A program made the translations under genes and the position numbers. Shown piece after piece: positions 54,707 through 61,600 of a stretch of 64,000 bases of DNA. This DNA is from a virus, in IMG/VR virus record IMGVR_UViG_3300011116_000260, positions 1 to 64,000 of that record; one strand, written 5' to 3'. The notes beneath the pieces were generated by a model. It was given only the letters and a program-made list of their open reading frames with translations. It was not told the origin of the DNA and made no database searches. How positions within the stretch are numbered: position 1 is the stretch's first letter; the number at the start of each line of letters is the position of its first letter.

Positions 54707-55205
54707 TATCAATCTCCTGTACTTGGTAAAATCCATCACCATTGTCAACAAGTTCATACTCAGTATCATCAAACATATCCTGAATATTGAACATCTCAAC
54801 CAACTCAACAGGAATAGGTTCCTCATTGATCTGATATGATTCCTCATAAAGACCATCAAGATCAGTACCATACTTACCAACAAAACCCATACCCGGCTCA
54901 TAGAAGTATGCTTCAACCTTCCAACCATTCTCTACCATCTTAGCATACACATTCTCTGGAGCACACCAAGCAGACTCAAAAGAAATGTCAAGATGATTTC
55001 GACCATCATCAGTAAGGTGCATCCAAGAAATACTAGATGCTTCCCACTTGGTACTCCAAGTTTTGCAAGCCTTCTCATACTCCCACTCGCCAATCGGAAG
55101 GATATGCTCAAAGAAAATCTCCTTCTTGAGTGATTTCTTTAATGCTTCCATCTTTGCATTATCAGGATGCTTTGCAATCACAGTATTCATACACCAGTTA
55201 GGCAT
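54696..55205 (-). CDS. MPNWC-type (Api92-like) early protein
   Basis: 169 residues from ATG at 55205 (GGAGAT). The opening MPNWCMNTVIA, WSTKWEASSISW and FESAWCAPENVYAKM fit a phage/plasmid family with a ferredoxin-like fold and the MPNWC start. Function not known. Confidence 0.75.
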   Translation of the reverse strand: MPNWCMNTVIAKHPDNAKMEALKKSLKKEIFFEHILPIGEWEYEKACKTWSTKWEASSISWMHLTDDGRNHLDISFESAWCAPENVYAKMVENGWKVEAYFYEPGMGFVGKYGTDLDGLYEESYQINEEPIPVELVEMFNIQDMFDDTEYELVDNGDGFYQVQEIDNAD

Positions 55206-55410
55206 TTGCGTTATCTCCAAGATAGAATTCAAGATCGTCACGATGAACAGCAGCAACATCGCAACCAACAACACCACCAAAGTTATTCATTGCAGCACGA
55301 TTAGCATCATACTTAGTTTCGTGATAACTAAGTGTACGCCACTTGCGATTATCAGCAGTACGATACACAACCCACCAATCATGTGCAGTATCTCTTGCAT
55401 TAGTTTCCAT
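55198..55410 (-). CDS. Small early protein
   Basis: 70 residues from ATG at 55410 (AAAGGAAG). METNARDTAHDWWVVYRTAD then AAMNNFGGVVGCDVAAVHRD. 8-base overlap with the MPNWC gene. Function unknown. Confidence 0.55.
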   Translation of the reverse strand: METNARDTAHDWWVVYRTADNRKWRTLSYHETKYDANRAAMNNFGGVVGCDVAAVHRDDLEFYLGDNANA

Positions 55411-55735
55411 TATGCTTCCTTTCGATGGTATATCCATCATAGAAAGTATCAATCACATCATTGATACGAATGTACCATTGATATTGTGACTGATAAATGT
55501 AACCATTGATTCCAAGACCCCAAAGAATGGCATTCAACCTAGACTTAGTTGTAACTGTACGCCATCCTGCGGAATACAGAGTAACAGAATCAACAGTTAC
55601 CTTGGCAATAAGATTGCCATGAAGATGAACAAGAACAGCATCAGTATCATTGCAGGAATAAATCTCAGTATTCCCAAACTTACGACACTTGCGATTCTTG
55701 ATTGTGTCAACCATATTTCGCTCAACAGTTCGCAT
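55400..55735 (-). CDS. Conserved early phage protein
   Basis: 111 residues with TAGGAGA before the ATG at 55735. VLVHLHGNLIAKVTVDSVTL then GWRTVTTKSRLNAIL and YQSQYQWYI match a recurring early phage protein of unknown role. First gene after the structured stretch at 55741-56220. Confidence 0.7.
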   Translation of the reverse strand: MRTVERNMVDTIKNRKCRKFGNTEIYSCNDTDAVLVHLHGNLIAKVTVDSVTLYSAGWRTVTTKSRLNAILWGLGINGYIYQSQYQWYIRINDVIDTFYDGYTIERKHNGN

Positions 55736-55740
55736 TTGAT

Positions 55741-56220
55741 TCTCCTAGATAGAAAAGAACAGAGTGAGTTGCAACTATGGGTGGACATTCCCACAGTTAT
55801 TATTCATTGTGTATAGAACCAACTATGCAACATTACCCATTCTCTATACCGTTTGGGTAAGCATCACAAATAACCCTTTCGCCATAGTTGCAAGATACTC
55901 TGTAAGTGTATCGTAGGGTACTCTTCCGAAGAAGAATACCGTGGCGAACCACTTACCTACCTTGATTCAGGACATATCTCGATACCCATCTAACTCTCCT
56001 TTGTATAGATGATGAATCCATACAACATATGTGGTGATTATCTACGGTATACTATGATACCACGCGAATATCCCTAGTATACTACGGTTGCCCTAATGTG
56101 GTTTCTACTCGTTAGAGTAAGTATAGTTCCTATGGAACACCACCAACTTACATAAGGCTATGAAACATTCCCATGATATTTCTACCATGAGAACGCGGGA
56201 GAGTACCGCCCTCCGAAGGA
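55741..56220 (-). ncRNA. Candidate large structured noncoding RNA B
   Basis: About 480 bases with no convincing gene and many stems. On the minus strand: GTGG-TTCG-CCAC (55941-55952) directly beside a ten-pair stem capped by C(TTCG)G (55917-55940, one G-U pair), a 12-pair closing stem TTGCAACTATGG with CCATAGTTGCAA (55882-55893 with 55769-55780) that encloses smaller stems, eight pairs GTATACTA with TAGTATAC (56047-56082), and GTTCC-ATA-GGAAC (56126-56138). TTCG loops and G-U pairs fit minus-strand RNA. It lies next to tRNA genes, as do GOLLD and ROOL RNAs in other phages, but I see no proof of membership. A 39-codon frame inside is probably accidental. Confidence 0.6.
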
Positions 56221-56224
56221 TCAG

Positions 56225-56386
56225 TTACTTCTTACGAAGTGTTTCGATTTCCACACCGTATGTGTCAAACGCAGACACGATTGTGAACGCATCGCTTGGT
56301 TCTCTTTGCTCATTTTCAGGCACAAGATATCCCATCTTGTGGAGAATTCTTGCCTGAGTAAGTAACCACTTCTCAAGTTCTGTCAT
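56225..56386 (-). CDS. Small early protein
   Basis: 53 residues with AAAAAGGAA before the ATG. MTELEKWLLTQARILHKMGY then FDTYGVEIETLRKK: a small helical acidic protein. Codons and ribosome site support it. Function unknown. Confidence 0.6.
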   Translation of the reverse strand: MTELEKWLLTQARILHKMGYLVPENEQREPSDAFTIVSAFDTYGVEIETLRKK

Positions 56387-56399
56387 TTGATTTCCTTTT

Positions 56400-56471
56400 T
56401 CAATCCATAACCGTAATCAATACGGCCAATGGAATACCAACAAAGACCAGCAGGATTGCGAGGAGAAACAT
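56400..56471 (-). CDS. Tiny membrane peptide
   Basis: 23 residues, almost all one membrane span (FLLAILLVFVGIPLAVLIT). GAAAGG lies nine bases before the ATG. So short that it could be chance, but the spacing to the next gene is tight. Confidence 0.4.
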   Translation of the reverse strand: MFLLAILLVFVGIPLAVLITVMD

Positions 56472-56492
56472 GTCCAAACCTTTCTCCGGTAT

Positions 56493-56615
56493 TTACCGGA
56501 AGTTGTGTTGAAAGATATCCATAGGATATTTCACCAATGGACACCCAATAGATTGATTCTGTGGTTTATCGTATAAGCGGATAGTAAAATCGCGGTCTTT
56601 GAAGATCAGATCCAT
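56493..56615 (-). CDS. Possible small protein
   Basis: 40 residues (MDLIFKDRDFTIRLYDKPQN). The composition looks protein-like but I see no ribosome site, and the frame runs through one copy of the 36-base hairpin repeat. Confidence 0.3.
   Translation of the reverse strand: MDLIFKDRDFTIRLYDKPQNQSIGCPLVKYPMDIFQHNFR
56510..56545 (-). repeat. Hairpin repeat, copy 1
   Basis: Minus strand begins GGTGTCCATTGGTGAA and ends TATGGATATCTTTC. It matches copy 2 at 56768-56802 in all but a few bases. TCCAT pairs with ATGGA, giving a hairpin. Confidence 0.65.
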
Positions 56616-56807
56616 TTATTTATTTGCGAGGATGTGATCGACAATACATAGCGGTACTACCCATAACGAGGGGTGTTCCACAATCTATCCCGTAAGGTGG
56701 GATATTCATCTATCCTGCCCGTGCTTTCTCCACTACTGCAATGGAGGGCATGACCTACAGTAAATGGGAAAGATATCCAATGGTTATTCACCAATGGATA
56801 CCAAAGA
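56616..56807 (-). other. Hairpin-rich gap in the leader zone
   Basis: About 190 bases with no gene. Short perfect stems occur on the minus strand, for example CTCCA/TGGAG near 56725-56745 and ATCCC/GGGAT near 56685-56705, plus repeat copy 2. It may belong to a structured leader RNA. Confidence 0.4.
56768..56802 (-). repeat. Hairpin repeat, copy 2
   Basis: Minus strand begins GGTATCCATTGGTGAA and ends CATTGGATATCTTTC. TATCCA pairs with TGGATA around a shorter loop. It follows the stop of the 82-residue gene directly. Confidence 0.65.
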
Positions 56808-57056
56808 TCACTCGGCAAGTTTCTCGGCATCCATCATGGCAACTTGTGACCGAAGATAGATGTTATCAATCCTAGGGATAATCCTGTTGGCATAATCCCG
56901 AACAATATCGGAATATCCATTACGATTAGCCTGTCGGATTGTTTCGATCATTTCCTGAATCTCTGCGATTCTCTTGGAAATATCCCCGCAGTTTGCCAGT
57001 AAACTAACAGCAGCAATATCAACCGAAGTTTCCGCGATTGTTGGTTCAGTCTTCAT
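56808..57056 (-). CDS. Small helical early protein
   Basis: 82 residues with AAAGGAAT ahead of the ATG. Helical (ISKRIAEIQEMIETIRQANR), acidic, codons richer in G/C than in later genes. Function unknown. Confidence 0.6.
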   Translation of the reverse strand: MKTEPTIAETSVDIAAVSLLANCGDISKRIAEIQEMIETIRQANRNGYSDIVRDYANRIIPRIDNIYLRSQVAMMDAEKLAE

Positions 57057-57069
57057 TTGCAGATTCCTT

Positions 57070-57294
57070 TCAGCGAATCACGATCATCTTGTCCTTCGCA
57101 TTCCACGAAACAGGAGCGGCCTTGTCGATCAGACGAATAGCCAACACAACACGCTTGCCGCTCACCTCATTAGGCTTCACGCCATACTTGACGGACAGGA
57201 ACGAACGCAGATTGCCGATGAACTCCGCAATACCCTTGCGGCTACCGGACAGACTCACCCATTCCTTGCGCCAGTCGATTCGATGATGATCCAT
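57070..57294 (-). CDS. Small early protein
   Basis: 74 residues, basic and beta-rich at the end (GKRVVLAIRLIDKAAPVSWN). The ribosome site is weak (GGAAA). Codons are GC-rich. Function unknown. Confidence 0.55.
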   Translation of the reverse strand: MDHHRIDWRKEWVSLSGSRKGIAEFIGNLRSFLSVKYGVKPNEVSGKRVVLAIRLIDKAAPVSWNAKDKMIVIR

Positions 57295-57328
57295 GTGGTG
57301 TTTCCATTTCTCCCATGAAAGGGATAAA

Positions 57329-57348
57329 CCCCGGTATTGCTACCGGGG
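57329..57348 (-). promoter_or_regulatory. GNRA-capped hairpin between early genes
   Basis: Minus strand CCCCGGTA-GCAA-TACCGGGG, eight perfect pairs with a GCAA loop, followed by TTTATCCCTTTC. It may be a weak terminator or an RNA-processing/stability hairpin. Confidence 0.6.
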
Positions 57349-57366
57349 AGAATCCATGCCATTGGA

Positions 57367-57651
57367 TTAGAGGCCAAGGTCGATAGAGACAGACAGAGAC
57401 TCGGCCAACTTGCGGGCATTGCGAGTATCCGCATTCTCCACGCTAACCGGAATCGACTCCTCCACGAAAGCCTGCCAAGCCTCACGATTCGTGCTGATCG
57501 TGCAGCCGAACATATGCTCAATCTTTCCACGAATCACGGTAGCGTTACGCTTACCCTTGTTCGACAGAACCCCAGCATTCACCAGAGCGTTGAACACCTT
57601 CACGACACACATGCGCTGATCGGCGAACGACAGACTGTTCCACTTGTTCAT
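57367..57651 (-). CDS. Small early protein
   Basis: 94 residues from ATG at 57651 (AAGGATTC). MNKWNSLSFADQRMCVVKVF then EAWQAFVEESIPVSVENADT: a small helical protein with GC-rich codons. It is the first protein gene in the early direction. Function unknown; position suggests very early expression. Confidence 0.6.
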   Translation of the reverse strand: MNKWNSLSFADQRMCVVKVFNALVNAGVLSNKGKRNATVIRGKIEHMFGCTISTNREAWQAFVEESIPVSVENADTRNARKLAESLSVSIDLGL

Positions 57652-57659
57652 TTCAGAAT

Positions 57660-58230
57660 CCTTGCCCATTCGGGCGGCTATAGTAACCCTATGCACTAGA
57701 CCATCTAATGCATGGGATTCGATACCCTACCATAGCAGGATACCGAATCCCCCCCGAACGGGTTGCCAAGGATTCCTCTAGAAATAAGCAGGAACCCACC
57801 CATTCGGGGAGGATCGGAAATACAATTTCGGCGGACTAACCGTCCACATAGCCGGGAACCTTACAGTTACCCATCCGGCTACTCGATCCCTTCATCGGAT
57901 CGAACCTAGACCGCTTGAATGCTGCACCGTAGACCGATGCATTCCTCCCCGCTTCCTCCCTTTCGGGATTAGCAGGACATTCAAGGCTTACGCCTAGCCG
58001 CACTTTGCTGGTCGCGGCTACCGTTGAACCGTTCTCATGGCATCGGATGATTCCATCCAATCGTTCCGCCGTGCGTCTTTCGGGCAGCGTGCGGACATGA
58101 GAACGGGATGTCAAAGAACCTGCGGACAATTCATCATAGCGGATATCCGATTCCCCACTAACCCATTCCACGCATTCTAGGATTATCGGACTGCCTGTAG
58201 TTATCGGCGCAGGGGATGCCCGTCCGATAA
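57660..58230 (-). ncRNA. Candidate large structured noncoding RNA A
   Basis: About 570 bases dense in perfect minus-strand stems: TTATCGG/CCGATAA (58201-58230), eleven pairs CCGTTCTCATG/CATGAGAACGG (58029-58039 with 58096-58106) enclosing TTGGATG-GAAT-CATCCGA, TAGCCGC/GCGGCTA (57995-58020), AGGC-GTAA-GCCT (57984-57995), TCCC-GAAA-GGGA (57957-57968), GAATGC/GCATTC, CGATCC/GGATCG, TAGCCGG/CCGGCTA (57849-57881) and GCCC-GAAT-GGGC (57664-57675). GNRA loops appear only when read on the minus strand. It lies between tRNA-Asn and the first early gene. Size and setting recall GOLLD/ROOL-type phage RNAs; membership is not shown. Confidence 0.65.
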
Positions 58231-58290
58231 CGCAGGGGGGCCACGGGGGGGCGCGGCGCGGGGGATTTAGGGGGATACCCCTTTATAAAT
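58231..58290. other. GC-rich tract with G runs
   Basis: Runs of six and seven G with CGCGGCGCG between them, then GGGGATTTAG and a GGGGTATCCCC hairpin on the minus strand. It contrasts sharply with the AT-rich genome. It could mark the packaging or terminal-repeat region, or be an assembly artefact. Confidence 0.4.
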
Positions 58291-58317
58291 TTTCCACCCC
58301 TAAGTCGATTTTTCAAA

Positions 58318-58390
58318 CTCTCCCAGATGGACTTGAACCAACGACCCGAGAGTTAACAGCTCTCTGCTCTACCGACTGAGCTATAGGAGA
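58318..58390 (-). tRNA. tRNA-Asn (GTT)
   Basis: Acceptor TCTCCTA/TGGGAGA with a G-U pair, D arm TAGCTCAGTCGGTAGAGC, anticodon loop CTGTTAA (GTT), T loop TTCAAGT. Ends with G. Stands alone upstream of RNA A. Confidence 0.93.
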
Positions 58391-58558
58391 ATATACCACC
58401 AAAGGTATCTGGGGCTACCGAGGTGGATTGTATTATTCAATTTATATCGAAATCGACCGGGATCATAGTGTAGTGTTATTTTGTATTGATACCAAGGAAT
58501 CCCCTACGATCCCGACAGGGAACTAAGATAATAAATACAATATTATTTAATCTATAGG
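58391..58558. other. Intergenic stretch without a gene
   Basis: AT-rich with a nested hairpin CCACC..GGTA..TACC..GGTGG (minus) directly before tRNA-Asn. A weak sigma70-like pair TTGGTA and TACACT, 17 bases apart, lies on the minus strand near 58460-58490. Not strong enough to call a promoter. Confidence 0.3.
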
Positions 58559-58598
58559 TTTCCCATAGGAGTATTCCTAAGAATACCCCTATGGGAAA
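58559..58598 (-). terminator. Long hairpin after the giant gene
   Basis: Minus strand TTTCCCATAGGGGTATTC, loop TTAG, GAATACTCCTATGGGAAA: 18 pairs with one G-U. No T run follows, so it may stop the phage polymerase, be an RNase III-type site or protect 3' ends rather than act as a classical terminator. Confidence 0.6.
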
Positions 58599-58601
58599 TA
58601 T

Positions 58602-58620
58602 CTATAGCTCCAACTATTGG
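58602..58620 (-). promoter_or_regulatory. GTTGGRGCTA element after the giant gene
   Basis: Minus strand CCAATAGTTGGAGCTATAG, immediately behind the stop of the giant gene and ahead of the long hairpin. Nearly the same as the copy at 35700. If it is a promoter it would drive tRNA-Asn, RNA A and the early genes. Confidence 0.5.
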
Positions 58621-61600
58621 TTATTGATTATTAGACATGTCTTTCAATAGGTTGGCCAAGTCTGTAGATACACCTTTGTTATTGGTATATGTTATTGGTC
58701 TTTGTATTGAATTCTTTCTATCTTGTAAGAACTTGTTGGTTTCTTCTAAGTATCTAGTTCTATTTTCCCTTAGTTTGTTTTCGATTTCTCTAGACTGAAC
58801 TGGGACAATATTGTGATTACTAGAGATATTCTCAGGCTTATTAATATACTTATTCTTTCCTTTTTGGATAAGTTTAAGATACTTAGCAAATGAATTATTT
58901 TCATCAATTGCTTCTAACTCTTGTAATAACCTAGCTGGTACTGCAACTGGACTCTTATTAAAGACAATGTTATAAGGAATAATATCTCCAAACTTAGCAA
59001 TCATTTCTTCCTTAGACATTTCACCACCTTTGGTTAGTAATTCCTTACCAGAACCAAGAGCCTTGCTTGTATAAGCATTGAGTACGCTAAATGCTGGAGG
59101 ACTTATTGGATTTGAGAATCCCTTGTAAGTACCACCAGTAAGTTCTGAGATACCAGCTAAAGTTCCAGAGAATAGGCCAGATAAAGAACCAAATACTGGA
59201 AGTGTACTAGCCATTCTAAATACAGATGTACTTGGATCTTTTAACTCTTGCTTGATGTCTGAAATATCTCGTCCACTTAACCAATCTATTAGTAATTCTG
59301 ACATATAAGTAAGAGCTGAATATAATATAACTACTTCAGCCATAACAACTGTTGGCTTCTTTAATTGTAAATTTTCAAGAACATTACTCTTGAAGGATTG
59401 TGACCATTGTAATAAAGATCTAACAAATCTACCAAAGCCAGTTTTAGAAGTAATTGAAATATCTCTATTTAGTCCTCTTGAGTCTGAAATTAAACCATCA
59501 GTTGAGATTTGTGTTTCAATAGCATATACAAAATCGCTAAAAGCTTCATCCAATACTTCTTTTGGAATAGGACCATTGGGACCAGTCATATAAGCATCTA
59601 CCTTTGCCTGTAGTGCTGTTAGATTAAAGACTCCGTTCTTATTGGTTCCTGTTTGTTCCATGATATATTTTAATGCCTTTAACTTATCAGCATCTAGTAA
59701 TCTAAATCTCATAAAGGTTAAAGCATGATCCCAGTTACCACCAAATCCAGCTTCTCTAGCCAACTTCTTTTGAAGGGCTGATAATTGCTTATCTGCTTTT
59801 TCTGAAGTAGCTGATAATCCCTGTAATCTTTCTAGTTCTGCCTTATTAGCTGGATTTTCCATTAATGCTAACAGTCTTAAAGCAGCTCCACTTACAATAT
59901 ACTTAGCATTTCTTTGTGTAAATCTTCCTAGTGCAAAGTGTTTTGAAATACCAGTAATATACTTTACTGAACCAACTTCTACGCCAAGATTACCTATTGT
60001 TTCAATAGCGGCTGTTAGTTTAGTACTATCTTCTCTTGTCTTAGTCAATCTCTTCCACCAACCATCATTTAAAGATGGAATACCTGAAACAGAATTTGTT
60101 TGTAAATATCTATCTTCAATTTCGGAAAGATAACTACGAATTCCGTGTACAGTTAAAAATACTTGTTGTTTTAATGCTTCAGATGGTCTTCTATCTAAGA
60201 ACATCTTAAATACACCAAACGCATTATCTATAGTTTCTCTAATACCAACTTCTGGTAATGCAGTAATAACATTGATAAAGGATTCAGCGGTGCTACGAAG
60301 ACCCCAACCCTGACCTGATGTTGCTCTTAGAACACCACCAGCAGCTCTGCTAAATTGTTCTCCTGTTTCACCATATGCAGACATAATGCGTGGGTTTCTA
60401 CCAGCATATTCAGCATAATCTTCAGCTAGTCTTCTCATACCACCCTGAAGATCTTTCTGTAGTTCTTCATTTGATCCAGCCATTCTCATTAGTAGTTTAC
60501 TGGCCGCATCAAATACTTCGTAGATACGAATACCTTTATGACCTATCATTCTATCTAGTTCTGCTTGTACTAATAGTTCAAAACCTCTATGATTAATTAG
60601 ATTATCATAAGCAGCTAGTGGATTGGTTCTGATAATATCTTTTATTAGAGGACTATTGAATACTTCCTTCCAATCAAGATTCTTAACAGCAAATCCTTGA
60701 TTATCTCCACCCTTACCAAATAGTTGTAAGAATGCGTTATCACCCATTTCTGGCTTTTGAATATATCTATGATAATTACCTTCTCTTAACTTAAAGGCTA
60801 ATAGTTCTTCCATCATAACTTGAAGAACTGGTTTTGTATTACCAAAGTTAGTCTTCCATTGATCTGCAATGTGAGTTGTAACTCCATCTACTGTTTCCAT
60901 ATATCTAGCCAAGTCTCTTGGACTTAGATCGTCTACCTTTTCTGGAATAGCACAGATTACAATCTGACCAGTTGCTGGATCTTCATAAGAGAAGAACTTA
61001 GTATCAGCTTCTCTTCTAATTTCAGGAATCTTCTTAAGATCAGTACCGGGAGCATATCGTCTATTGCCAGCCTTAGCCTCTAGTCTTGAAAGAGTATCAG
61101 CATCAAAACCAGTCTCACCTATATGTAGTTGATCTCTACCTTCTTTACCACGACTTGTTAATGGGTTTCCTTCTGTATCCCATAACCAACCCATAGCAAG
61201 CATAATACTACGATCTAATGTTTCATCGTTTCTAATAGTATCTTTTCTTACTCTAACCATTTCATCAACGATTTGAGTACGATCATTCTTAGTTACTTTA
61301 TCACGATCAAATGTTAGTGCAAAGTAGTTTTCAGCTGGAACTGGATTACCAGCGTCATCCTTAATACTAATCCATTCAGTAGAGTTTTCTAGATCTAGAA
61401 TGAATTTATTTCTACGAATTGTTTCATCTCTTAGATTCTTTGCTGAAGTAAAGATAGCATCAATGTATGCTGGTTGAGCTGCTGAGTTAATAGCAATAAC
61501 AGCTGCTTGAATATCTGCTCGTTGTAGTGGTCGCTTGGTTGATACTAAAGACTTAACAATTTCTAGTTCAACTGCTTGCATTACTCGTAGATCTCCTGTT

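Noticed and set aside
55833-55952. 39-codon frame starting GTG at 55952
   Set aside because: It has an AGGTAGG ahead but lies across the TTCG hairpins and the 12-pair stem of candidate RNA B. Left out as a gene, though not excluded.
57255-57530. 91-codon frame rich in Arg and Ser
   Set aside because: A shadow of the 94-residue gene in another frame, with no ribosome site and unlikely composition.
57896-57930. tRNA-like GGTTCGATCC at 57893-57902
   Set aside because: The flanking bases do not pair as a T stem and no other tRNA arms surround it. It belongs to the CGATCC/GGATCG hairpin.
57836-58171. 111-codon frame on the minus strand
   Set aside because: It opens with GTG without a ribosome site and runs through a series of perfect hairpins with GNRA loops. 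The structure explains the sequence better than a protein does.
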